Part shown: positions 53,584-62,022 of the stretch, one piece after another
How the letters are laid out: every line of letters starts with the position of its first letter
Numbering within the stretch: position 1 is the first letter of the stretch
Source of the DNA: Coriobacteriia bacterium
GTDB taxonomy: Bacteria > Actinomycetota > Coriobacteriia > Anaerosomatales > PHET01
DNA length: 64,000 nucleotides
Reading direction: 5' to 3'
NCBI GenBank assembly: GCA_034370385.1
Contig: JAXMKZ010000059.1
Coordinates: 62,001 to 126,000, forward strand
Made by a program: the position numbers and the translations under genes
The notes under the pieces: model-generated
Database searches by the model: none
What the model saw: only the letters and a program-made list of their open reading frames with translations
Told to the model about the DNA's origin: nothing

Positions 53584-54497
53584 TGATCCTCCGGCTCGCG
53601 CGGGATATCCCGATGCGACACGGTGACGCGGTATCCGCCCTTGCGCAGGTGCGCGGCTGTGGCCTCGGCAAGTGCCACGGAGCGGTGCTGCCCGCCGGTG
53701 CACCCCAGGGCGACCCCGAGGTGTGACTTGCCTTCGGCAAGGTAGCCCGGCATGACCCGGTCGAGCAGCGTGAACCACGCCTGCAGGAAGTCCGCGGTCT
53801 CCGGCCGACCCAGAACGAACTGCCTCACCGGCTCATCGAGACCGGTCAGGTGCCTGAGATCAGCGTTGTAGAAGGGATTGGGCAAGAACCGAACGTCCAT
53901 CACGATATCGGCGTCAGTGGGCGAACCGTACTTGAAGCCGAACGAAGCCACGCTCACCGACAGCGAGTGAGCGAGCGGCTCGGTGATGAACTCCCCCCGA
54001 ATACGTCGCCGCAGTTCGGCGGGGCGCAAGCCGGTCGTGTCAATCACGACATCGGCCCGCTCACGTATCGGCTCGAGCGCCTCGCGTTCGTCGGCGATGG
54101 CGTCGGCAAGCCCCGAAGCCTCGCTGCACAGCGGGTGCAACCTGCGCGTTTCCTTGAATCGATTCACCAGGGTGGCATCGTCGGCCTCGAGGAACAGAAC
54201 ACGATGTGCGACCCCCCGGTCGTGCAGGGCATCGAGTTCGCCGGCCAGTTCGTCGAAGAACTCCGCAGCGCGAACGTCAGATACGACGGCGAGACGGTGG
54301 ATTCTGCTTCCGGGAAGCGCGGCGAGATCGGTCAGCTGCGGCACGAACGAGGGCGGCAGGTTGTCGATGCAGAAGTAGCCGAGGTCCTCGAACGTGTGCA
54401 TCGCCTCGGAGCGTCCCGCCCCGGACATACCCGTGATGACTACGAACTCGGGGGCAGCCGAGGGTTCCGGGTCTTCAGATTCTCGTTTGGCGCACAT
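53580..54497 (-). CDS. rapZ: RNase adapter/nucleotide-binding protein RapZ (YvcJ)
   Basis: 305 residues. The N-terminal P-loop reads GMSGAGRSEAM with Arg in place of the usual Lys, a form I associate with actinobacterial members. DNLPP and the C-terminal GCTGGQHRSVALAE follow. In E. coli RapZ controls glucosamine-6-phosphate synthase RNA; in Gram-positives the role is less clear. I chose the ATG at 54497 with AAGGAG upstream; the longer frame is unconserved. Confidence 0.95.
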   Translation of the reverse strand: MCAKRESEDPEPSAAPEFVVITGMSGAGRSEAMHTFEDLGYFCIDNLPPSFVPQLTDLAALPGSRIHRLAVVSDVRAAEFFDELAGELDALHDRGVAHRVLFLEADDATLVNRFKETRRLHPLCSEASGLADAIADEREALEPIRERADVVIDTTGLRPAELRRRIRGEFITEPLAHSLSVSVASFGFKYGSPTDADIVMDVRFLPNPFYNADLRHLTGLDEPVRQFVLGRPETADFLQAWFTLLDRVMPGYLAEGKSHLGVALGCTGGQHRSVALAEATAAHLRKGGYRVTVSHRDIPREPEDQ

Positions 54498-54562
54498 CAG
54501 GTCTCCTTGAGACAGCGCATGGCCGGTGCGGTCAGTATACCCGCGCCCACTGACGTCGACGG

Positions 54563-57541
54563 CTAGCGCCATCCCTCGAAGCTGCGTCGCAGTGACTCCC
54601 GCGCCTCAGTGACTACGATGCGCTGCCTCTGCCAGGTCAGCGCGATGACGAGCATCGCGATGCCGATGAGGCCGAGTACGAGCCACCAGTATTCGGCGAT
54701 AGCGGAGAACGACCGGTACAACGCTATCGACGCAAGCCCCGCAGCTCCACCGAACAGGTACCAGCGCACCTTGAGACCGATGCCCGCGCCTAGGGCGATC
54801 AGTGCCATGACGACAGCAGCGAGCGAGTCCGCCAAGGCTCGGTCCGGAGCGGACTGGAGCGCGATCACGAGGGGGTATCCCACGCCTACGAGGACCGCAG
54901 CCGCATCGAGCGCATCCGGAAACGCGCGCCCCGCCTTCAGCCGAACGTAGAGGTAGCCACTGGCCATGAGATATGCGGCAAGCGGAAGGGCGTACAGGGC
55001 GGCAGGGGCACGGAAGTCCCCCACGATCGATGTCTCGAGCCAGATCGCCACGACGAACGTGAATCCCGCCGCGTAGTAGCCGGGCTCGAACCGGCGGGCC
55101 ACACTCGCCGTAAGGCCGCCTACGGCAAGCAGCAACACCGCAACCGCGTGGGGATGCGTTCCCGATTCAAGCATCATCACCGCCACGCCCAGGGCACCCA
55201 CACCGGCAACTGCTTGAGCTGCGCCCACATGCGCGAGGCGACCCGTCCGCCCGAAGCCGCGCACGAACGACAGCCCGACGAGCGCCAGCCCGAGCACCCC
55301 GAACGCCGCGACGACACTCCACTCAGACGCGGTCGTCGTCAGTGCCATCGATCCGACGATCAGTGCACCGCCGGCTCCACCTGTCAGCCACTGGGTGGAG
55401 AGCGCCCCCGAGAAGCACCATGCACCCGCTACCAGCAGCGCCGACAGGGCCAAGACGCGACCGCTTTCACCGTCGGCAAGCATCAGGAGGACCGCCGCGC
55501 TCGCAGCAACCGTGGCCGACACGGCGATCCATGCCCCCACCGATCCGGCACGACTGCGACGCACGGCGAATGCTCCACCCGCCAGGGCGACTCCGACCGA
55601 GGCCGCGATCAGCGACCCGAACGAGTGGTCGACCGTGACCCCCGAACCAGCGACGACGGCCGGGCCGACAAGCCAGCCCCCGAACACCGCAACCGGGCCG
55701 GCCATAACGGCAGAAGCGCGACTTCGAGACATGATGCCATCGGCCAAGAGAATGGCCGCAGCCAGGGCCGCCAGCACAACCGGATCCCACGGGCCGCCCC
55801 ACGGCCCTACCCGCTGCGGCTCGTGCGCGGGAAGCACCGCCGGCACCAGCACGAGGACGGCAAGGGCGGCCCGCGCGCTTACCCGGGTGACGACGCCCCA
55901 CACCACGCCATAGCGCGGCTCAAGCACCCGCCCCGACGCGAGCCACACGCCCGCAAGCCCCACGAGCGGTAGCGCGAACAGCGCGGCCGACGGCGTCGGC
56001 CATGACCACGTCTCCACCGCCGCAAGCGCTGCGAACGAGAATACCGCTCCCGCGAAGGCACTGACCGCCGAGGGTCTGATGGTAACGGAGGCCCACCATG
56101 CTGCCAGCACGCCGACGTAGGCCAGAACCTCGGTGCGTGAGATATCGAACCACGGCACCGGTAGGGACAGAGTCACTACGGGTAGAGCCGCCGAGGCCAG
56201 TACGAGTAGAACGAACGCCGCGACATCACAACTGGTCGCGGTGTCCGTCGCCCCCCGGAGAGCTGGAGTCTGCCCTTCCTGGTCGGAAAGGAGCCTCGCA
56301 GCCAACGACCACAGAGCCGCCAGACCGGCCATCACCACTATCGTCGTAGTCGGACTCGCCTCAAGCACCAGGCAGGCCTCGAGCACGGCCGCGGCCTCGG
56401 CGACCAAGCCGACGATCGAGAACGCGATCCCCTTGCCGCTCAGGCCGAGCAGGTCGTTGGCGACCGCGGCAAGTGCGAGCACGGCGACTATCCACCACGC
56501 ATGCCCCGAATCCGCCGCGGCGACACACGAAACGAACAGGGGTAGCTGAATCGCGGTGGCCGCGATCGATCCCGCAACCCTTTGGCCTTGCAGAGCCCGC
56601 CACAGCACGACCCCGCCGGCGGCCGAAACGACCGCCGCCGATGCCACCGTCAGCGCATCGGCCGTGCCCACCAAGGCAAGGTCGACGAGGAGCCCGACTC
56701 CGGCACCGGCGGACAGGATCGGCGCCGCCCACCGCAGGACCGTGGCCAGCGAGCCGACGGCCGCACGACCCTTGCCCCGTTCGGCCGCGACCTGCCAGAG
56801 GAGCGCAACGACGGCCAAGCCCGCGAGCCGAGCCGGCTCGGGGAGCCCGAGCCCTGCACCGAGCAACCACCACCATGCGATCTGCGCCGCTGCCCCGATC
56901 ACGCCGAAGAATCGCGACGCGATGCGTGCCTCGGTGTACCAATACGCGACCGAACAGATGAGGAGGAGCACGGCCCACGGCCACGGGCCCGACAGATCGT
57001 AGCCGTCGATGAGAATCCATCCGTCGAGCAAGAGCATCGCCGAGGCGACGACGGTCAGGGCGGTCGAGCCGACCACGAGCTTCAACCGGGTTCTGGCCCA
57101 CCACCCGGCGACGTAGAAACCCACGGTGAGCGCCGCCATGAATCCGAACTTCGCGGCGGTATCGAGCAGCCCCCACGCCGCGACTGAGAAGATCGCCGAC
57201 GCCACGATCACGAGGAAAGCGCCTAAGAACAGCAGAACCGTGGTCCAGTCGACCGGCTTCGGGGCAGGCTTGGTGCGGGTGGCCACGGGATGGAGCGTCC
57301 CGGTCGCCTTCATGCCCGCCACACCCGGAGTATCGCCTGAGACCGGCGCTCCCCGCGCGACACGCGGAACACCCGTCAGGGCCGCGACGATCTCTGCTCG
57401 GCGCTCCAGATAGCGCGGCGCCATGAGGTCGTAGGAAGCGCGATGGACCTCGCCCCTTTCGACTGCACGGGCGAGTTCGTTCAAGAGGAAGTCGATGCGC
57501 TCAAGTTCGGCGCGTTCGGCAGCGTGCTCGAGATCGGACAC
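54563..57541 (-). CDS. Giant polytopic membrane protein (SCO7613 C-terminal/DUF2157-like)
   Basis: 992 residues. A short charged cytosolic N-terminus (about 1-70, RIDFLLNELARAVERGE and YLERRAEIVAAL) is followed by a linker and then roughly 25-30 closely packed membrane segments to the C-terminus. This is the layout of the SCO7613-type membrane proteins common in actinobacteria. No catalytic motif is evident, and function is unknown. The GTG at 57541 has GAGGAGGGG directly upstream. It lies between mltG and rapZ and could relate to envelope biology only by position. Confidence 0.8.
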   Translation of the reverse strand: MSDLEHAAERAELERIDFLLNELARAVERGEVHRASYDLMAPRYLERRAEIVAALTGVPRVARGAPVSGDTPGVAGMKATGTLHPVATRTKPAPKPVDWTTVLLFLGAFLVIVASAIFSVAAWGLLDTAAKFGFMAALTVGFYVAGWWARTRLKLVVGSTALTVVASAMLLLDGWILIDGYDLSGPWPWAVLLLICSVAYWYTEARIASRFFGVIGAAAQIAWWWLLGAGLGLPEPARLAGLAVVALLWQVAAERGKGRAAVGSLATVLRWAAPILSAGAGVGLLVDLALVGTADALTVASAAVVSAAGGVVLWRALQGQRVAGSIAATAIQLPLFVSCVAAADSGHAWWIVAVLALAAVANDLLGLSGKGIAFSIVGLVAEAAAVLEACLVLEASPTTTIVVMAGLAALWSLAARLLSDQEGQTPALRGATDTATSCDVAAFVLLVLASAALPVVTLSLPVPWFDISRTEVLAYVGVLAAWWASVTIRPSAVSAFAGAVFSFAALAAVETWSWPTPSAALFALPLVGLAGVWLASGRVLEPRYGVVWGVVTRVSARAALAVLVLVPAVLPAHEPQRVGPWGGPWDPVVLAALAAAILLADGIMSRSRASAVMAGPVAVFGGWLVGPAVVAGSGVTVDHSFGSLIAASVGVALAGGAFAVRRSRAGSVGAWIAVSATVAASAAVLLMLADGESGRVLALSALLVAGAWCFSGALSTQWLTGGAGGALIVGSMALTTTASEWSVVAAFGVLGLALVGLSFVRGFGRTGRLAHVGAAQAVAGVGALGVAVMMLESGTHPHAVAVLLLAVGGLTASVARRFEPGYYAAGFTFVVAIWLETSIVGDFRAPAALYALPLAAYLMASGYLYVRLKAGRAFPDALDAAAVLVGVGYPLVIALQSAPDRALADSLAAVVMALIALGAGIGLKVRWYLFGGAAGLASIALYRSFSAIAEYWWLVLGLIGIAMLVIALTWQRQRIVVTEARESLRRSFEGWR

Positions 57542-57665
57542 GCGCCCCTCCTCGTGCTCCTCGACCGGTCGCCCGCGGTGCGCGGAAGCCCCCACGTCCT
57601 GAACACCAATTGTCTCACAACCGCCCCGACGCCGAAGGACGATCAGGCGCCCTCCGGAGACGCAC

Positions 57666-58763
57666 CTACGGCGCGCCTCTCTTCGCCTTCAGGAACTCGT
57701 CGTAGGTCTCCGTGAACGTCTGGGAGCCGTCCTTGCCCGTCAGCACGTAGTACAGGTACTGCGTCTTCGGAGGATGCGCTGCCGCCTTCAGCGATGCAAG
57801 CCCGGGGTTGGCGATGGGGCCGGGCGGCAGGCCGCTGCACAGGTAGGTGTTGTAGGGACTGTCAAGCTTCAGGTCCTCGTACGTGAGCGACTTCTTGCCG
57901 GGCAGCTCGTAGAGGACAGTCGCGCACAGTTGCAGCCGCATCTTCTGCTTCAGCCGGTTGTAGATGACCGAAGCGACCAGTGGACGCTCCTTGGCGATAC
58001 TCGCCTCGCGCTCAATGATCGACGCGATGCTGACCACATCGGCGACCGTCAGGTTCTTGGATTCCGCATACGCCATGTCGACTTGCTCGATGTTGGCATC
58101 GAACGCATTGAGCATCTTGTTGACGATGCCCTCGGCTGACGTGCCTTCCCGTATCTCGTACGTCGCCGGAAAGAGATATCCCTCGAGTGAGTCCTTGTAC
58201 GCGCCTTTCACGTAAGGATGCTCATCGGCAAAACGCGGCGCGCCCTTCGTCATCAGCTCGGTGAGCTCGTCCTTGCTGACACCGGTCTTGTCAGCGAAAC
58301 GCGCGGCGATCTGCCGAGCGGTGAAGCCCTCAGGGATGACGACACGGTAGGTGACGATCTCGGGACCCTTGGCGAGCACCGAGATGACCTCCTCGTTGCC
58401 CATGCCGGTGGTAAGCGCGTACTCACCCGCCTTGAGTATGCCGTCGGCCGACGACTCCCGTGCGGCGAGCCGGAACATGAGGGCATTCGGGATGACGCCG
58501 GCCTGCGACAGGATCTCGGCTATGGAAGCGGTGCTCGCACCCTTGGGGATCACGACCTCGACAGCGCTCCCCGGCTCGATGTCATGGTCCGGCTGATAGA
58601 GCGCTGCCCAGGCTACGCCTCCTGCGACGCTCGCGAGCACGAGTAGCGCCACCAGCAGCGAAGCTGCGATGCGCAGCGGACGTCTCGGTGCGCGCTGCCG
58701 AGCGCCGACGCGCGTGCGCGGCGACTCATCAGTCATGTCTGCGCCGGCCGAAGTGCGAGCCAT
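57666..58763 (-). CDS. mltG: Endolytic murein transglycosylase MltG
   Basis: 365 residues. One N-terminal membrane segment (about 30-55) is followed by a LysM-like subdomain and the YceG catalytic domain with Glu in SIIEREASIAKERPLVASVIYNRL and a C-terminal GPIANPGLASLKAA. MltG cuts nascent glycan strands and sets their length. An ATG nine codons later (58736) is another possible start. Confidence 0.94.
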   Translation of the reverse strand: MARTSAGADMTDESPRTRVGARQRAPRRPLRIAASLLVALLVLASVAGGVAWAALYQPDHDIEPGSAVEVVIPKGASTASIAEILSQAGVIPNALMFRLAARESSADGILKAGEYALTTGMGNEEVISVLAKGPEIVTYRVVIPEGFTARQIAARFADKTGVSKDELTELMTKGAPRFADEHPYVKGAYKDSLEGYLFPATYEIREGTSAEGIVNKMLNAFDANIEQVDMAYAESKNLTVADVVSIASIIEREASIAKERPLVASVIYNRLKQKMRLQLCATVLYELPGKKSLTYEDLKLDSPYNTYLCSGLPPGPIANPGLASLKAAAHPPKTQYLYYVLTGKDGSQTFTETYDEFLKAKRGAP

Positions 58764-58883
58764 GCTCCCCGAGCTCCCTACGTGTCGTATCGATCACGCT
58801 CAAGACCATAGTCTAGCGACGGCCATGCCGAGCGCCACCGATGCGTATACATCGCGACACTCTGAGTGGCTTCCGGCGACGCC

Positions 58884-60782
58884 TCACGCGCCGCTTCCAG
58901 CGGGCGGCTCTGCCGTCTGACGCGGCGTCGGTGCCCCCTGTTGCACCACCGCGAAGATCTCCTCGGCGACGTCACGCGGCACGCCGGGGACCGCCGCGAT
59001 CTCATCCACCGTGGCCTCGCGCAGCTTCTTGACGCTACCGAAATATCGCAGCAGCGCCTTCTTGCGCTTCGGACCTACACCTTCAACGTCGTCGAGCACG
59101 CTTGCCGTCATCGCCTTGCCGCGCAGCGAGCGGTGGTACTCGATGGCGAAGCGGTGAGCCTCGTCGCGGATGCGCTTCACGAGAAACAGTGACGGCGAGC
59201 CGGACGGGAGCACGACAGGTTCCCCCGCCCACGTCACGAAGACCTCCTCCTCGCGCTTGGCGAGCCCCACAAGCGGGATGTCGCTCAGGCCGAGTGACGC
59301 CAGCGCCGCCGATGCGGCGCTCAGTTGCGGCTTGCCTCCGTCGACGATCACCAGACCGGGCCGACTGCCGAAGCGCCCGTCAGCCATCCGCTCGGGTGCG
59401 AACCGCCGCTTCAAGACCTCAGACATCATGGCGACGTCGTTGGCCTCGCCCGTGTCCAGCCGCACCTTGAAGCGGCGATAGCTCTTCGAGTCAGAACGCC
59501 CGTTGGCGAAGACGACCATCGAGGCGACCGAATGAGTCCCGTGCAACGTCGAGACGTCGTACGCCTCGATTCTCAAAGGCGGCGCCGGAAGCGCCAGCGC
59601 GCTTTCCAGCTGCAGCAATGCGGCGTTGAGACGCTCCTCGTCGTAGCGCGTGCGGACCTTGAATCGCATGAGCGTGTGCTGTGCGTTGCGCTCGCCCAAT
59701 GCGAGGAGGTCGTGCTTCTCGCCACGCTGGGGGACCGTGAGCCGAACCCGTGCGCCGCGGGTCTCCGACAGCCACTCCGCGACCGCATCTGCCGCCTCGG
59801 GTAACTCGGGAAGCACCAGCTCGCGCGGGATGTCGGTGACTTCGCTGTAGTAGCGGAGCAGGAAGCCGGCGACGAGCTCTGTCATCGGCACATCGAGCCC
59901 CTTGTCGAGCACGAACTCGTTGCCGTACAAGACTCGCCCGTGACGCACGACGAAGACGTGTACGCCGGCCACGGTCTCCTCCCGAAAGAACCCGATGACA
60001 TCCATATCGAGGGGCCGGGAGCTCACGACCGTCTGCCGTTCGCGCAAAGAACGCACGGCTTGAAGCCGGTTGCGATGGCGCGCGGCGGCCTCGTAATCGA
60101 GGTGGGACGCGGCATTGCCCATCAACCGCTCCAGCTCCACCTCAAGGTCGTCATGTTTCCCGGCGAGAAATCGCACCACGCGCTCGACGTTGGCCGCGTA
60201 CTCCTCGTGCGAGACGGCGCCGACGCAGGGGCCTGGGCCCAGTCCGACGTGGTGGTCGAAGCAGGCACGCCCGATGGGAGCGCCACCCTTAGACGTGACC
60301 CGCTTCCACTCGGCGCAGGTAGCCCGGCAGATGGGGACCACCCGGCGCACCGTGTCTATCGTCTCGCGAGCAGCGCGCGAGTCGGTGTAGGGGCCGAAGT
60401 AGCGCGTGCCCGGTTTGTGCTTCTCGCGCGTGAACTTGATGGCCGGGTACGGATCGTCCAGCGTGAGCGCGATGAACGGGTAGCTCTTGTCGTCTCGATA
60501 ATCGACGTTGTACGGCGGATTGAACTGGCGAATCAGGTTCTTCTCGAGGATGAGTGATTCGACTTCGTTCGTCGTCACCACGTAGTCGTAGCTGGCCACC
60601 TGCTCCATCATGAGCGGGATCTTCTCGCGCTCGTCTTGGCCGCTCGTGTACTGGCGCATGCGTTTGCGCAGGGACTTCGCCTTGCCCACGTACAGCACCG
60701 CGCCCGCATCGTCCTTCCACAGGTAGACGCCCGGGGTGTCGGGGACGCTCTCGACCTGCTGTCGGATGGTGGGCGAGGTCAT
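58884..60782 (-). CDS. uvrC: Excinuclease ABC subunit C
   Basis: 632 residues. In order: GIY-YIG nuclease (PGVYLWKDDAGAVLYVGKAK, about 15-95), Cys-containing middle part, UvrB-interaction motif (VELERLMGNAASHLDYEAAARHRN), RNase H-like endonuclease (VIVDGGKPQLSAA) and C-terminal helix-hairpin-helix (VEGVGPKRKKALLRYFGS). It makes both incisions in nucleotide excision repair. uvrA lies two genes upstream. Confidence 0.97.
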   Translation of the reverse strand: MTSPTIRQQVESVPDTPGVYLWKDDAGAVLYVGKAKSLRKRMRQYTSGQDEREKIPLMMEQVASYDYVVTTNEVESLILEKNLIRQFNPPYNVDYRDDKSYPFIALTLDDPYPAIKFTREKHKPGTRYFGPYTDSRAARETIDTVRRVVPICRATCAEWKRVTSKGGAPIGRACFDHHVGLGPGPCVGAVSHEEYAANVERVVRFLAGKHDDLEVELERLMGNAASHLDYEAAARHRNRLQAVRSLRERQTVVSSRPLDMDVIGFFREETVAGVHVFVVRHGRVLYGNEFVLDKGLDVPMTELVAGFLLRYYSEVTDIPRELVLPELPEAADAVAEWLSETRGARVRLTVPQRGEKHDLLALGERNAQHTLMRFKVRTRYDEERLNAALLQLESALALPAPPLRIEAYDVSTLHGTHSVASMVVFANGRSDSKSYRRFKVRLDTGEANDVAMMSEVLKRRFAPERMADGRFGSRPGLVIVDGGKPQLSAASAALASLGLSDIPLVGLAKREEEVFVTWAGEPVVLPSGSPSLFLVKRIRDEAHRFAIEYHRSLRGKAMTASVLDDVEGVGPKRKKALLRYFGSVKKLREATVDEIAAVPGVPRDVAEEIFAVVQQGAPTPRQTAEPPAGSGA

Positions 60783-60805
60783 GATGCGCACGATGATACC
60801 GCGCC

Positions 60806-62020
60806 CTACCGGCCGGTGGTCGCGGGACGGGCTGTCGCCACGTCAGCCGTCGGCCCATCCCGCATGAACATCGCGTACGCGTAGGGCACGAGCGCCAAGG
60901 CGATAAGGCCGGCAGTAAGGCCGGGCGCCCATCCCGAGAAGGTGAGCAAGGTCGTGCCCAGCAGCGGCGCCACGACGCTGCCCACGCTGGTGAGGCTGTT
61001 GGACAGACCGAATGCCCCGCCGATCTCCCATGGCTTGACCGACTTCGAGAGCAGACTCGATGCCGTGGTGTTCTGTAGGGCGACCGCGATGCCCAGCGGC
61101 GTGAGGGACACGAACACCAGCGCCACCGTGGGCGTGAAGCCCCAGATCATCAGTGACACTGCAGCGACCGCCAAGCTCACGACGACGATCGAGCCCTCAG
61201 CGAACCGCTTGGTCAGGGGTCCGATGACAACCAGCTGGACGAGCAAGGAAAGCACGCCCACGTATCCGAGTATCAGGCCTGTCGTGCGCGCAGAGGCACC
61301 CAGTGAGTCCCGCGCCCACAGCGAGAAGGTGGTCTGAAAGATGGCGAACGCGAACCAGAACACGGCGCGCAGTACGAGTGCCGGACCGAACCGCGGACGC
61401 CGGAGCGCAACGAGGAGCCTTGACAGCGTCACGCCACCGCGGGGCTGAGCAGCCAAGACCGCCTTGCGCTCCTCTGAGAGGGACTCGGGCAGCCACACCG
61501 CAACAAGTATCAGGTTGAGCACAGACACCCCGGCAGCGACGAACGCAGCCGTTCCGTAGCCCCACGCGGACAGCAGCCCGCCCGCCGAAGGTCCCACGAT
61601 GAATCCGAGTCCGAACGCTGCACCGGTGATCCCAAGACCACGGGCGCGGCTCTTGTCGTCAGTGATGTCGGCGATGTAGGACTGGGCCACCGTGATGTTT
61701 CCCGCGGTCAGGCCGTCGAGTATGCGCCCCAGAAACAGCATCCACAGCGCGTTGGCGGCGCCGATGACCACAAAGCCCGCGATCGTGCCCACGATACTCA
61801 CGAGCATGAGCGGACGACGGCCATAGCGGTCGGAGAGTCGGCCCAGCAGCGGGCTGCTGATGATGCTCGCCAGAGCGTACGACGACGCCAGCATGCCGAT
61901 GGTCCAGTTGGCCGCGTTGAACTCGGCCGCATAGTACGGCAACAGGGGCAAGATCATCCCGAAGCCGAACACATTCATGAACACGACGAGGAATATCGTG
62001 ATGAACCTGCGGCGCTCCAC
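60806..62020 (-). CDS. Major facilitator superfamily exporter (TetA-like)
   Basis: 404 residues with 12 membrane segments. The drug:H+ antiporter motif A is in LLGRLSDRYGRRPLM, and a group-specific GPSAGGLLSAWG lies in segment 5 (motif C-like). Probably a drug or metabolite exporter; substrate unknown. It starts two bases after the uvrA stop, so it is co-transcribed with uvrA. Confidence 0.9.
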   Translation of the reverse strand: MERRRFITIFLVVFMNVFGFGMILPLLPYYAAEFNAANWTIGMLASSYALASIISSPLLGRLSDRYGRRPLMLVSIVGTIAGFVVIGAANALWMLFLGRILDGLTAGNITVAQSYIADITDDKSRARGLGITGAAFGLGFIVGPSAGGLLSAWGYGTAAFVAAGVSVLNLILVAVWLPESLSEERKAVLAAQPRGGVTLSRLLVALRRPRFGPALVLRAVFWFAFAIFQTTFSLWARDSLGASARTTGLILGYVGVLSLLVQLVVIGPLTKRFAEGSIVVVSLAVAAVSLMIWGFTPTVALVFVSLTPLGIAVALQNTTASSLLSKSVKPWEIGGAFGLSNSLTSVGSVVAPLLGTTLLTFSGWAPGLTAGLIALALVPYAYAMFMRDGPTADVATARPATTGR

Positions 62021-62022
62021 GT

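Noticed and set aside
51688-53586. 632-codon open frame on the plus strand across whiA and yvcK
   Set aside because: It lies antisense to two clearly conserved genes. Open antisense frames are common in such GC-rich DNA, and its translation has no recognisable domain.
55148-55972. Long plus-strand open frames within 55-57 kb
   Set aside because: All are antisense to the giant membrane protein and made of Arg/His/Pro-rich low-complexity translation typical of GC-rich shadows.
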